Positions 13,020-27,000 of a DNA stretch of 64,000 nt are shown piece by piece (positions within the stretch are counted from its first letter, which is position 1; each line of letters begins with the position of its first letter). The notes beneath the pieces are model-generated. The model was not told the origin of the DNA. It searched no databases and saw nothing but the letters and a program-made list of their open reading frames with translations. The position numbers were made by a program, and so were the translations under genes. This DNA comes from Branchiostoma lanceolatum (Eukaryota > Chordata > Leptocardii > Amphioxiformes > Branchiostomatidae). The DNA lies in NCBI RefSeq assembly GCF_035083965.1, contig NC_089723.1:19247489-19311488 (forward strand), given 5' to 3'.

Positions 13020-16000
13020 ATGAGTTGGCTGTGTCTCATCCCATTGGCGGTCTGCCTAGTAGTGGTGGATGGAACCAGTAAGTAGATTTGTTTGTTATTT
13101 CCCTTGCCTTACATCAACGTCATGTGGACAATGTGGTTTTACTAACATTGCTTTTTCGACGATTACAACAATTTCTTTTCAAGACCTACATGGTCATGTG
13201 AAAAATATTGACATTTCTGAGTTGTACGAATGTTCCGACGAAGCTGAAATTTCTAGCTTTTGTTTCATTTATCTGCTTTGTTTTTACCAAACGGTATTGT
13301 ATTCTACCTTGACATTTGCATATATCTATTGTACGTTGGGATTACAATAACGGTTTATCTATCAATCTATCTATCTATCTACCTCTCGGTCTGTTTCACC
13401 CTTGAGTGTGCATTACTTTGTGAATATTAAACGAATTTTCAAATCCAACTGATAGAAGTCTCAAACTAAGTAATTGTACAGTTAACGACCAACCGTCAAG
13501 CAGACAAATAATTTACCGGTCATTAACCTTTTTCTCCAACATAAGGGCCGTGGCCTGGGTGTTTTCTCGTGTCTGGGTACATGGATCTACTATAATTGGA
13601 TCCTTTGTGATCTTTGTTTGTCTGGGGTATCCTCGTGTATGCTGGTATTAACTAAAATCCCCCGGATCTAGTGCACCAGACTGTATACTGCATTCTTCGT
13701 GCGATCATTTGTGAAAAATGCCGTTTTCCCCTCCCCACTGTATACTGACATAGATCCTTCCGAAGTTCGGGTATACCAGACTGCCTGTTTTATACCTTTT
13801 CTTCGCGCGGTTACCTCAGTAACTTTGCTTTAAAAATGTATACCTTTTCCGAAACGACCAAAATTGATATCCTTCCCGCTAGCACTGCAGCAGGAGGAAA
13901 GACAGAACGAAAGGTGGAACATTTTGTGAGGACCATGCACAACAAAGCCATGATCATGAATGTCTGCTTAACTTCCGACCTTGATTAATCTAATGGAAGT
14001 TGCATCGCCATTGTCATCGGGATTAGATGACGGAAGAAGACGTTTGTCTGTTTTCTAAAGAGGGCGTCCTTGTGCTTTAGCAGAAAGCCTCTAAATCTCA
14101 TGATCTCAAGTCACCAACGTCTCATCCTATTGTGTCTTTACACCCGAGTCTTATATAAAGTGGAGACTGAGATATCCTGTTGTATTGAGTCAGAATTGGC
14201 TTAATAATATACAAGTACATTGCGGCTTCTCTTCGTGTGGTCCTTATCAACAAATAACTGGACAAAACTACACGACAGACAGGAACATAACATACATGTA
14301 TACAGAATATGTCTCGTAAGGTGATTTGGTCAAGTCAATAAACCTTTAGCTTATTCCACATGCATGTGCCAGACAACAGTGTACTGTCGCCTTGCTAAGC
14401 GACATTGGGGACATTTTTTGCAGACTCGACCTAGTTATTAAGTCACTCTACAGGTACAAAACAGGTGTCTTGTGGTCTGTGGCCCGCGAAATATTAATCT
14501 CTAGATAAGATCTCATCACAGATGAGTTAATAACAGTGTAAAGTGATGCCTTCGACCAGGGTCACTGGAAACCCCAGAAGTGCAAGAACACCAGGCAATG
14601 TTGATTTGATTATACGGATGACATCCGCGCGCGGATCAATTTTCGTCTGTTTAAAAAAAAGGTTTTCGATCATACCGTGATATAAGTAGTACAAAGCAGC
14701 TGCAAAATATCAAATATTTTCTGTAAATTGCAAACAAAATTCGGGAAACTGATAGAAATGTCGAAGTATGTTAAAGTCAATTCTAAGTCAAAGAAGATGT
14801 GAAAGAAAAAAAGGAAGAATCTATTTTTCGGAAGACCATACTCTGTGTGTTTATTCATTTGTTCAACCTTGCTATCCACTTAGATTTCATAATGAAGACA
14901 ACTCTTTTTTTTGCCACTTGAACTTTTTTATCTATTCGCACGCTCGCATCAGTTTTGGGGTCCCAAAAGGATGGGGTCATCCATATAATCAAATCATGGC
15001 CTAAACCAATGTAAGGTCGAGGACACTGTTAGCCCCCGGCCAGGTCTCAAACCACCTGTCCCGGGCAGTCTTTTATATCTACTAATCAAGTCATCAATCT
15101 TGGAGTAACTACATCAGCAACTGCTTCCATTTTTCTTCTCCCGTTCATGTAGTGCGTTTATCTTCGTATGTATAAATTGCTCTTGTCGGCCAAAATGATC
15201 AAATAAAACCATTCATTCATTGATTCATTCAATCAAATGTAATTCAAAGTCTCGTTAGTTCGTTCCCGTGACTTTTACAGCGATGTCTAATTGTTGTTTT
15301 TACATAATGTCTATGTAACAGCGAGGAGGTTAAAATACCTATTTTAACCTCCTTGGTAACAGTGATTTTGGGGACTAGACTAGATATCACGAAATATCGC
15401 AATCAACAGCAAACAAATAAGCGAAAATGTCTCTGCTCTTAACTAGAATTTATTTTGCAGTTTGTAATTTTTGAACGGAAGGTTTCTCAGCATACCTTTC
15501 TGAAAATAATATCCTGATTACTAAAGCGTGATCAGTCAGACACTATTTTGTAACGCGTTACGTGACCTTTATTTGAAAACATGAATCATTTTTTCCAATG
15601 TGTGCCCGTAAATTGATGTTTAGGTTTAACACTCAACCCATTGTCATTGACTTTGAATCGTCGGGACGGTTAAAACGGTTATAAGTGTTGATGACTCAGA
15701 TGACCCGACAATAATCGAGCCTACGGAAGGAAACATGCCTTTTGACCTTTCCACAGCTGTAAGCTCAAATCGGACGAACGGAATCGCATCAGTCAAGAGA
15801 CGCTAAAACTTAGTCACACACACACCCAAACCGGTCCGGCAACGGTCTGAACGCTATGGCAACGGCTAGTACATCATTTGTCACTGAATCAGGTGTTAAG
15901 GGTGTACCATCAAAACATGTTTTGAACTCAGAATCGTCTTTTGTAGGTCAACTTGACATGATTCGAAACCAGTAGGTTCAACGGCTCTACAAGTGTTTGT

Positions 16001-18016
16001 AAACGTTATTTTGCGATATTGGAGTTGCCATGGCGCCAATGATACCTATTAAAGATATCAAGCTTTGTATCAAGGTAATTTGATTTTTTACAAGCTAACT
16101 AATAATAGCCTGGTTTTCTCTCAAACCTACTGTTTTTCAAAGTGACGGATTTATGTAAGCCGGCGGGACGTTAATGGAGGTCACGTGCGTAGGTCATACA
16201 CAGAATGAATTTGAGGTGTTGTAGTAGGAAAGCAGTTCTTTTTCAGTATGCGTTTATCCAGTGAAACTGAGAATATAACAACGTGGATTAATCAACTCTG
16301 GAACCACAGCTGTTGTAATAGTTCTCATCTGGTAACTTTCGTATTTTCCTCTGCACATAAAGCGCTACCCGAGGACCAACTGGCCGCTCCTCGCCTGGTG
16401 AAACATCCCGCCAGTCTCATCTTTGATTCACAACTAGGTTCCAACAATCTGACGTTCCAGTGTGCGGCGCTAGGGGACCCGACACCACAGTACGTCTGGA
16501 TGAAGGATGGGTCCCAAATAAACCAGGTGCCCAAAATGATGTTTTTTTACAAAAAAAATTCATTTGTACTATCTGAATGTTACAAGGAAAACAGAATCTC
16601 AATTGCCGGGATTCAATAACGTTAAATCTACATTCATCTTCCAGATACTAATATTTTCAAAAAATCTAGTTCGGAAAGCTAACAGAGTATGCATCTGTTT
16701 TTCTCACACATCTTTAGAGTAAGCCTTGACTTTTGAAATATGTTTTCCCGGAATTAAGTCGAGGTGCCCTCATGCAGCAAGCCGTACTAAACTGCATTAC
16801 GATTGCTTCAATGTCCTTCGTATAGCATCTTTCATAGGATCTGCTTGCTTGCTTACAACGCTTGTTGTATTTGAAAAGTGACGAATCTAGCAATGATGAT
16901 GACTTTGAATAGTGATGAATCTAGCAATGATGATGACTTTGAATAGTGATGAATCTAGCAATGATGAGGATTTTGAATAGTGATGAATCTAGCAATGATG
17001 ATGACTTTGAATAGTGATGAATCTAGCAATGATGAGGATTTTGAATAGTGATGAATCTAGCAATGATGAGGACTTTGAATAGTGATGAATCTAGCAATGA
17101 TGAGGACTTTGAATAGTGATGAATCTAGCAATGATGAGGACTTTGAATAGTGATGAATCTAGCAATGATGAGGACTTTGAAAAGTGCTGAATCTAACCAT
17201 GATGAGGAATTTACATAGCTGCTACTTTAGTAGTAATGATGAGGACTTGGAATGATGGTTAATGCAGCAATATTGACTCTAGAATCTAGTGGTGTAATGT
17301 TATATCACTGTATATGTATGATGTAATGATACGTCACTTTCATCACCATATGTCATAGCGTTATTACCCCACCCCTGACTTCATTTTCTACTTAAGATGA
17401 TCACTAATTGATAAGATATACCTTTACAGAATTCCCGGTACCGGTTCAGTGCGGACGGCAGTGTTCTGACGATTCTCCAGCCGAATAAAGACACAGACGC
17501 CGGGGCCTACCAGTGCGAGGCTTTCAACGAGTATGGTCGGGTCAGAAGTGTTCTCGGCAAGCTGCGATTTGCTTGTAAGTTTCTAAATTTCTCTCTAACA
17601 CAAGACCACTGTCATCAATATCATTACCATCATCGTCATCATCAACCGATAAGCGGAAGATGTGACAAAACTTGTAGTCAAGTGAGTTTCATGTGTTTAA
17701 ACTTATAATCTGTGCGAACGGTTGCATCATATGCTAAGTTTGACCCCAATTTACTTAAGAAGCTCGTTCCAGTGAAACCAGTGTGGCATCAAAGTTTCCA
17801 TACAGACTCGAGTGTTGTCAGCTAGAGATGACTGCGTGTGAAGCATGTCGGTTTGTTGTTTGTTTCGTTTGTTTGTTTGTTTGTTGCTTTTTTGTTTGTT
17901 TGTTTGTTTTTTGGGTTGGTTGGTTGGTTGGTTGGTTGGTTGGTTGGTTGGTTGGTTGGTTGGTTGGTTGGTTGGTTGGCTGGTTGGTTGGTTGGTCGGT
18001 CGGTCGGTCGGTTGGC

Positions 18017-18059
<43 letters not shown>

Positions 18060-21000
18060 GAGACTAGCATATCTTGTGAAATCTGGTTTCATGAGTGTGA
18101 CATGTTGATATGTGCCGTTCCCCAGTCGCAAACCGGTTTTCGGACGCTGCAAGACCTGACGTGTCCTCGTCAGCTGGGAACGGGGCTAAACTGGTGTGTG
18201 ACCCTCCAGACGCGCTCCCAGGTGAGAGTTTCCCTTCCGCAAAATAAGGACGAATAAATGTAGCTCCATATTGATGTCCGCCATTTTCAATGCAATCAAT
18301 GATGAATAATCAAGAGTGGTGTATCTTGGTATTGATGGCTTCCTTTGAATACTGTAAGTTCATTTATATTCGCGAGATATTCAAGTTCGTGATGTTCACG
18401 TAGACCCTTGCAAACTCATCTACTGGCGAACTTTTTTGACTGTGCCGCCCCTTCCCCACACCTTCCGTCCCGAACACTTGCACGACAATCATAGCAACTC
18501 CTACCGACGATAAGACTCAACTGATAAACAGACCATTCATTCTTTCCAGCATGAAAGAAAAGTTTTTTTCAACACACATGCGATGCATGGGGTCATGTGT
18601 TAGGGGGCATCATTAACATGCATATAACAAACGTCGCCTTCATGCAGTATACATGACATGACATGTTGTTGTTTGTGACATCATCTGTTAGCGGTTTGTT
18701 TCAAATTCATTTCTTTTTAGGACTCGCCTATGAGTGGATTGATCACGAATCCAACGAGTTCATCCCGGACCCTAACAGTGATGACGACACGAACATCAAC
18801 GAACGAGCCTACGTGTCCAAGAAAACGGGAGACCTCTACTTCGCTAACGTCATCAGTGACAGAGACACCGGAGGATACCAGTGTACGGTGAGGTTGAAGA
18901 CGAGGCAGGAAGCCCCCTTTAGTGACGTGAGCGGGTCTACTAAGCTGGATGTAGCGGCACGCAGTAAGTTTGTGAACGATTCAAGGTCAATACCATACAA
19001 ATTCTCCGCGATTCTATGTTGTTGAATTTTCTTTGCAAATTCTTGCCCGAAGGCTAATTGCAACATGAAACAATGTATAGACAAAGTATACAGACAATGC
19101 AAGTTAACAATGCAATTAATGGTGACAAGTGGAACAAGTGATTTTTCTAAGAACTGCTACAGAATACAATTTAAGCTTTTTGGGTTGGACTTTTTTTTGT
19201 AAGCAGTAGAAATCACTATTTGATGTCAAACACGTTGTACCTTAATGACCCAAGTAATGATGGGACCTTGACTAGAATTTTCTGTATTAGTATTTTGGAG
19301 AGTCTGCCATTCCTGAAGTGAACTTTACCTGCTTAATTGAAATGACATTTTAAAATACGCGAGGAACCCTGAACAACATGGTCAGTCAGGATGAGTACAC
19401 ATACACACATTGACAGTTAAACACACAACACTACCCGCGGACTAGCCTTCCTATTGCGCAAATATGTGGCCCAAGGGCTAACGAAATATTAATGGAGATG
19501 GGCACCACCCCTATGTATCATATCAAGACGCCCGGGTGACTTAAGCTTTAACACATGCAATACGTTTCTGTAGGTCCTGTACCTCAGAGCGCTCCACAGA
19601 TAGCCCTGAAAGAGGATGTCATCTACGCAGAGGAAGGAAGTGATGCCTTGATCGAGTTCTTCGCCTATGGGAAGTAAGTAACGATACACCATACTGCAGT
19701 CACCTAACGCTAACGCCTATGGGAAGTAAGCACAGATACACCATACTGCAGTCACCTAACGCTAACGCCTATGGGAAGTAAGTACAGGTACACCATACTA
19801 CAGTCACCTAACGCTAACGCCTATGGGAAGTAAGTAACGATACACCATACTACAGTCACCTAACGCTAACGCCTATGGGAAGTAAGTAACGATACACCAT
19901 ACTGCAGTCACCTAACGCTAACGCCTATGGAAGGTAAGGACAGATACACCATACTACAGTCACCAAATGCTAACGCCTATGGGAAGAAAGTACAGGTACA
20001 CCATACTACAGTCACCTAACGCTAACGCCTATGGGAAGTAAGTACAGGTACACCATACTACAGTCACCTAACGCTAACGCCTATGGGAAGTAAGCACAGA
20101 TACACCATACTACAGTCACCTAACGCTAACGCCTATGGGAAGTAAGTAACGATACACCATACTACAGTCACCTAACGCTAACGCCTATGGGAAGTAAGTA
20201 ACGATACACCATACTGCAGTCACCTAACGCTAACGAATATGGAAGGTAAGGACAGATACACCATACTACAGTCACCAAATGCTAACGCCTATGGGAAGAA
20301 AGTACAGGTACACCATACTACAGTCACCTAACGCTAACGCCTATGGGAAGTAAGTACAGGTACACCATACTACAGTCACCTAACGCTAACGCCTATGGGA
20401 AGAAAGTACAGGTACACCATACTACAGTCACCTAACGCTAACGCCTATGGGAAGTAAGTACAGGTACACCATACTACAGTCACCTAACGCTAACGCCTAT
20501 GGGAAGAAAGTACAGGTACACCATACTGCAGTCACCTAACGCTAACGCCTATGGGAAGAAAGTACAGGTACACCATACTACAGTCATCTAACGCTAACGC
20601 CTATGGGAAGTAAGTACAGGTACACCATACTGCAGTCACCTAACGCTAACGCCTATGGGAAGAAAGTACAGGTACACCACACTACAGTCACCTAATGCTA
20701 ACGCCTATGGGAAGAAAGTACAGGTACACCATACTACAGTCACCTAACGCTAACGCCTATGGGAAGAAAGTACAGGTACACCACACTACAGTCACCTAAC
20801 GCTAACGCCTATGGGAAGAAAGTACAGGTACACCATACTACAGTCACCTAACGCTAACGCCTATGGGAAGAAAGTACAGGTACACCATACTACAGTCACC
20901 TAACGCTAACGCCTATGGGAAGAAAGTACAGGTACACCATACTGCAGTCACCTAACACTAGCGCCTATGGGAAGTAAGTACAGGTACACCATACTACAGG

Positions 21001-24000
21001 CACCTAACGCTAACGCACATGGGAAGTAAGCACAGATACACCATACTACCTATAGTCACCTAACGCCAACGCCTATGGGACGTGAGTAGCATTACATCAT
21101 ACTAGAATCAACTAGAGTTCCACGAACACATTATCTTCGTCAAAAAAATCAAGGTTTATTATGGAGAGTGATTGATATTTACATGCTTATATCACCCCCT
21201 GCAAATTTGATCATGCACCATACCATTTGGAAGTTATGATGGGGCGAATGAGTCCAGTCTAGATGGGGTTAAAAATCATTTGGTGGTACAGGACTAGTAT
21301 ATGTGTAGAGTGTGCTGATACAAATGTATATGTTATAACTGGTCATGAAAAAATATGAGTATGTTGATATCATATGGGCCACAAAGGTTCGATATTGCAG
21401 TGTTGTAAGTTGACAGTGATGATGAAATGGTACAGTCAATATATATGAATAGAATAAATCTTTATTCCACATCATACACATTTTGAAAGACATAGTACAT
21501 GTGACTTTTCCGCACCTAGCAGTGGTGCAGTTCATAATATCATAATATCATAATATCATAATATCATAATATCATAATATCATAATATCATAATATCATA
21601 ATATCATAATATCATAATATCATAATATCATAATATCATAATATCATAATATCATAATATCATAATATCATAATATCATAATATCATAATATCATAATAT
21701 CATAATATCATAATATCATCATATCATAATACCATAATATCATAATATTATAATATCATCATATCATAATACCATAATATCATAATATCATAATATCATA
21801 ATATCATAATATTATAATATCATAATATCATAATATCATAATATCATAATATCATAATATCATAATATCATAATATCATAATATCATAATATCATAATAT
21901 CATAATATCATAATATCATAATATCATAATATCATAATATCATAATATCATTATATCATAATATCATAATATCATAACATCATAACATCATAATATCATA
22001 ATACCATAATATCATAATATCATAATATCATAATAGGTAACATAAAAAAAGCCCACTGCAGTTCTAAGCAAGCCACTAGGGGGTCTAAACTTACATCACT
22101 TACTCCCTGCCCCAAGAGCTGTACACCACTTCAAAATCGTTACCAAAGCACTTGCATGAAATTTGACTACAAGCTTTCGGCGAATTTATAAACTTTCCTC
22201 ATTTATTATACAAATTATCGTCTTATTTGCATGACAAGTATTCAGTTATGTAAAGCATCACCGAAACTATTCACATGCCATAAATCATGATAATCCGTCA
22301 ATCCCTCCTGGAGTTATTCGTCTCCAAATGGATCAACAAAAACGCCAACTGCAGTTCCAAACGAGCAGCTAGGGGGCCTTAATTCCCACCACTCACTTGC
22401 CGTCCCAGAAGCTATATACTACCAAAAAATCATGAACCCCGACGCCTCCAGAAAATTTGGCCTCAAACGTTGAAGCTCCGCTGCAGTACCTCAAATACCC
22501 GATAGGAGGCCCATTATCGAAGTTGACCTTCCTCTTTGACATCACTACCTATCCACGAAATATCATGCACAACCGCCAATAGCTCCTCGAGTTATGATGG
22601 CGACATACAAACTCTCACACACACAAAGCCTGCTGCAGTTCTGTAGGAAAGCGCCAAATAAATAATTTTTAAACTTGATTTCCGTTCCCACAATCTCTTC
22701 CAAACTACCAAAAATCATTGAGATCCATCAACGTTTCCGTCACTTTTTTTTGCCTACATACAAACACAGAAAAATTAAAAGTCCGCAGCAGTATTGTTGG
22801 AAAACGCCAGGTAAACGATTTTTAAACTTGACCTTCCTTTGCACAACCACTACACACCTACCAAATATCATGAAGATCCATCAAAGGTTTCCCGAGTTAT
22901 GCTCTTGACATACATAAAGACCCACACAACAGCCGGCTCAACCGAAAACATAATCTACTCCGAGTTCCTCGGCGAAGATAACTAACGATAATTCCTATGG
23001 GAAGTACGTAGCAACACACCATACTACCTAACGCTAAGACTGGTCTAGATTAGTCAAGCGCCATGACTGGGTCAACACTTTTGTCTTTCAAAGATATTTC
23101 TGGTATACTAATATATAGCTCGATTACAGAATGATAAGTCCCTGCATTAGAAATGTTGTATGCAAATTACTAGTATGTCGGCATGCTCAGTAGTAACCTT
23201 TTTTTGTATTAGACTCACCAAATAACCGTTTGTTTGACGCAAGCGTTTCCGTAAGGACTGTTCCACAGTCACTTAAAGCTGGCGTTCTTTGAATATCAAT
23301 TACCTACCAAGTATAACGTTTCTTGCACTGTGTTTCAAGGCACTTTGGCAGATACAACATGTAGAATTATCGGTTGTTTTTTTTGTCTGATCTCGTTTTA
23401 GCCCGACGCCCACATACACTTGGCGTCGGTTAAAAAGCCCTGGTGGCACGGAGCTTCCCATGCCAGCAAAAGGCAAAATGGAAGCGTACAACAGGAACGT
23501 CGCCATCGGTAATGCGGCCATAGCAGACGAGGGATTCTACGAGGTGACGGCCACCAACGCGCAGGGATCGGACACCGCCATTACTCAGCTCGAAGTGGAA
23601 AGTGAGTTTCACCCTCCACACACTTTATAGATTATTTATCGAATGATAAGATGTGTAGAGCTTGGCTCGTTGATACACTTGACATCATATTTGTAAGGAA
23701 TAACAGTTACTGTAACTGTTCCGCTCAATAATGTATGAAATATAGTGAACCCATTTCTCAGCTAATCGACGTCTATCGCGCCGCAGTCATAGCTTGGAAT
23801 CCAAACCTATTATAGCACCCGAGTCTCTCTCCGCAATTTGCCTCACGATTAGCCCACGGCGCAATTTGCGGAGAGAGACTCGGGAGCTAAAATAGATTTG
23901 GATTCCAGGCTACCGCAGTCATCCCTCAGTAAGACATCTGGAGCCGCATAGTTCCGCTTGATAATGTACGCACATTTCTTAGTCCTATCTAGTAGCCATA

Positions 24001-27000
24001 AAATATGGCGTTGTTCCTGATTAAAAGCCACATGATCGTCAGTGTCATCTATGACCATCACCATCAGTACTTTTTCCTTCTTGTTTCCTCCAAAGATAAA
24101 CCGAAACTAACACAAAGCCTTGCCAACCAAAACCATGACGACGGAATCGGAGAAGCCGTGAACCTGAACATGGGATGGGAGGCAAGCAGGACGCCTGTAA
24201 CTGCACAGTGGTTTCACAATGGACAGGTAATGCTACAGTCCCGTTTGTACCGGCGCCAATAGAGGGTGTAGCCCCGGCGGGCCCCGAAGACACAAATTTG
24301 TCCCGGCGGACTGCCGAACACCGGAAGGATACCTCTCGGTGTTCTCACGATTAGCCCACGGCGCCTGTTCGTTACCGGGTCCCGTTTTGATTTTAACTCC
24401 GTGTTAAAAACTTCCTGGGCCCCGGTTGTGACCCACAATGTGACCCAGTGATTGTGATGAAGTAAATTAACCGTCTTTTTTTATGACGTGCTAAGGTGAG
24501 CAATAACCAGTAAATGTTTGACTAAGTTAATGACTGAAATAGGCTACAACGCTCCACACTGAAGCGATCAAGCAAGAAAAAAGGCTGAAGATTTCCGCTT
24601 TTAGATAGATGGGTAGAGCTGAGAGTGAGTGAGTGAGTGAGTGAGTGAGTGAGTGAGTGAGTGAGTGAGTGAGTGAGTGAATGACTGAGTGAGTGAGTGA
24701 GTGAGTGAGTGAGTGAGTGAGTGAGTGAGTGAGTGAGTGAGTGAGTGAGTGAGTGAGTGAGTGAGTGAGTGAGTGAGAGAGAGGGTTTAACTGCTTTGTC
24801 TTCCTACCACCAGCCAGTACAGGACGGGGGTAGGTACCAAATCACCAATACGCCGACAGGATCGTCGCTTAGAATTCCAGACACACAACCACAGGACAGC
24901 GGTTCGTTCCAGTGCATCGCGTCCAACATGTACGGCGGTACAACGAGCTTTTCCGAGGCCAGAGTCGGAGGTAAAATTAGCAAAGTTGACATGATATTTC
25001 CAAAACAAATGTTTCCTGCCTGAAAAATGGAGGTATTGTTTCGGGTCTGTCAGTGCGTGTGTGTTTCCGGATAATTGTGGTCAGCATAACTTTAAAACCG
25101 TTGGATGGATTGTTATTATATTCGGTATGTGGATATATGTTTGGAAGACGAAGGCCAATGTCGATTTTTGGCCCCCATGTGTGTGCGTGCCTTTTGGTAC
25201 TGCAGCAGTACTTCCGGTCTTTGTATCTTTTGTCCTGGATGTGCTCTGGTCTTTTTTGGTGGCAGATAGCTTTTCATGTAAGGAAGAAGTGGCGTTGGTT
25301 TGAGCCCCCTAGCAGCTTGCTCTGGAACTGCAGGGGCGTTTTTGTATAACGCATCCCGCAATTTGCTGACATACTGCTACTTCCTTTGCCCTGTTTTCAG
25401 CACCAAAGAAGATGGGTGACGCCAGGGTGACTCAGAAGGGAGACGACTGGGTGACGATAGACGGCTCGAAGCCGGACAGTTTCGGGGCGGTGAACGGGTA
25501 CCAGGTCGCGTACTTTCCCACAGCCGAGGGACCCAACGGACCGAACAGGAAGGTGGTCAACGTGCCGGGCGCAGACGGTTTACCCACGACGATCTCTGAT
25601 CTGGGAAATGCAGAGGACTACACGTATCAGGTGCTTAACGTCACGCGTTCTATCTGAAATGTTGTGATGTATTGGCAACATTGCAATACGATGTACAAAT
25701 CAAAATTCTAATCCAAAAATTGATCGATAGATTGATTGATTGATTGATTGATTGACCGCTTGAGTGAATGAGAGTGAATGAATGAATGAATGAATGAATG
25801 AATGAGTGAGTGAGCAGGCGAGCGAGTGAGTGAGTGAGAGAGTGAGAGAGTGAGTGAGTTGAGTGAGTGAGTGAGTGAGTGAGTGAGTGAGTGAGTGAGT
25901 GAGTGAGTGAGTGAGTGAGTGAGTGAGCGAGAGGGTAATTGAGTGAGTGACTTGAATGATGACTGACATGGAGAATACAAGTGTATGTTTGTCCTCCAAG
26001 AGCAAGTGAGATATGCGAAATACCTCTTGACAGTCACGTTTTTGTTGCAACGTTAACTTAAATCATGATTCGCCTCTTTGATTTGTCTTTACGAAGGTCC
26101 GAGCCACAACAGACGAAACGTTCGGTCCGTACAGCGCTCCTATCATCGGCGGTGTGAACCCCACCATATCACCCGGAGGCGGAGGCGGTGGTGGAGGCGG
26201 AGGGGGCGGTGTTCGTACAGGCGGCGCCGGTGTACCCTTGCTCGCCTGGCTGCTGCCTCTTCTGCTGATACCTTTGCTTTTCATGCTGGTAGGGTGTCAA
26301 TATATACCATTAGAATATATACGCATATACATGTACGCCTTTCCGATACATCCAAATCTATGAATACGTGATGTTCCAAGGAGGTTCTGGTACATGACAT
26401 TTGGGAAAACTGGATCAAAATGGTATGATCTTTATTGAGACTTCTACAAGTACGGCTTCACAGAGAAAGAGAGCTGTAACATCTATTGTCTATACCACAG
26501 TGTGTCTATACAGTATCACTAAGTCACTCAGCGGTGCCCCCTCGCGAACTTTGTTTATCTACGTTATAACATTGTTGTTGTTTTGCTGTTTCAGTGCTGT
26601 TGTTGTTGCTGTTGTTGCTGTCGTGGCGGCCTGTGCGGGACGTATTGCGGGTCGTGCGGAGCTCCCTGCGAAAGCATGTGCGCCCCTTGTTGCGGAGGTG
26701 GCGTCGGTGCCGGTGACATCGACAAGAAGTGGCCAAGCAAAGAGAGCCTCCCAGATGTGGATATGAAGGGCCCTGGGATGAAGGGTGGATCTATGGGATT
26801 CATGAACCAATCCTTGGCGATGAAGAATGAGCTGGGGAGTGGACTACCGTCCGGATCCCTGGGAATGAAGGGCGGTGCTCTGGCGGCGGGTGGAGCGGCC
26901 TTGGCGGGCGGAGCGGCCCTTGGCGGAGCGGCCCTGGGGGGAGCGGCCCTGGGGGGAGCGACCCTGGGTGGAGCGGCCTTGAAGAAGGGTGGAGCCGCAG

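Larger units (their letters stand above)
13020..18963 (+). other. IgCARD-A signal peptide, Ig1 and Ig2 exons
   Basis: Exon 13020-13077 encodes [19 protein letters not shown], a typical signal peptide ending in phase 1. Ig1 uses 16363-16526 and 17430-17574, with B-strand [11 protein letters not shown], the core Trp in YVWMKDG, and F-strand [14 protein letters not shown]. Ig2 uses 18126-18221 and 18721-18963, with [19 protein letters not shown] and [11 protein letters not shown]...GGYQCTV. The CDPP..LP...YxW and TGxLYxAxV patterns are characteristic of Ig2 of contactins and L1/neurofascin. Each domain lies between phase 1 introns with one internal intron, as in vertebrate contactin/L1 genes. 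Confidence 0.85.
19574..24970 (+). other. IgCARD-A Ig3 and Ig4 exons
   Basis: Ig3 uses 19574-19673 and 23402-23601. It reads [17 protein letters not shown] and [14 protein letters not shown], matching contactin/L1 Ig3 (ECFAFGNPxP, YxCxAxN) except that both canonical cysteines are replaced, by Phe and Val. Ig4 uses 24096-24226 and 24814-24970, with [10 protein letters not shown] in the B strand (no Cys), AQWFHNG, and [15 protein letters not shown] in the F strand (Cys kept, so unpaired within the domain). The Ig3 internal intron is phase 2 and the Ig4 internal intron is phase 0. The Ig3 internal intron carries the 52-bp and 10-bp arrays. Confidence 0.8.

Noticed and set aside
16871-17215. Possible acidic repeat protein ([12 protein letters not shown]) from the 34-bp repeat
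   Set aside because: The unit is not divisible by three and contains in-frame stops (TAG TGA) in each copy.
17751-18152. Long open frames rich in NQPT (minus) or GWLV (plus)
   Set aside because: They follow the 4-bp period of the GGTT/GATT microsatellite, are open in several frames, and have no flanking gene structure.
19662-21110. Possible CRISPR array or satellite centromere
   Set aside because: The 52-bp units are directly adjacent with no unique spacers, the DNA is eukaryotic, and the unit clearly derives from an exon end.
25700-26050. Minus-strand frames of SLTHSLTH repeats
   Set aside because: Artefact of the GAGT microsatellite in an intron of IgCARD-A.
26063-26284. Minus-strand poly-proline frame
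   Set aside because: Exact antisense of the poly-Gly stalk exon, which is supported by splice sites and paralogue alignment.
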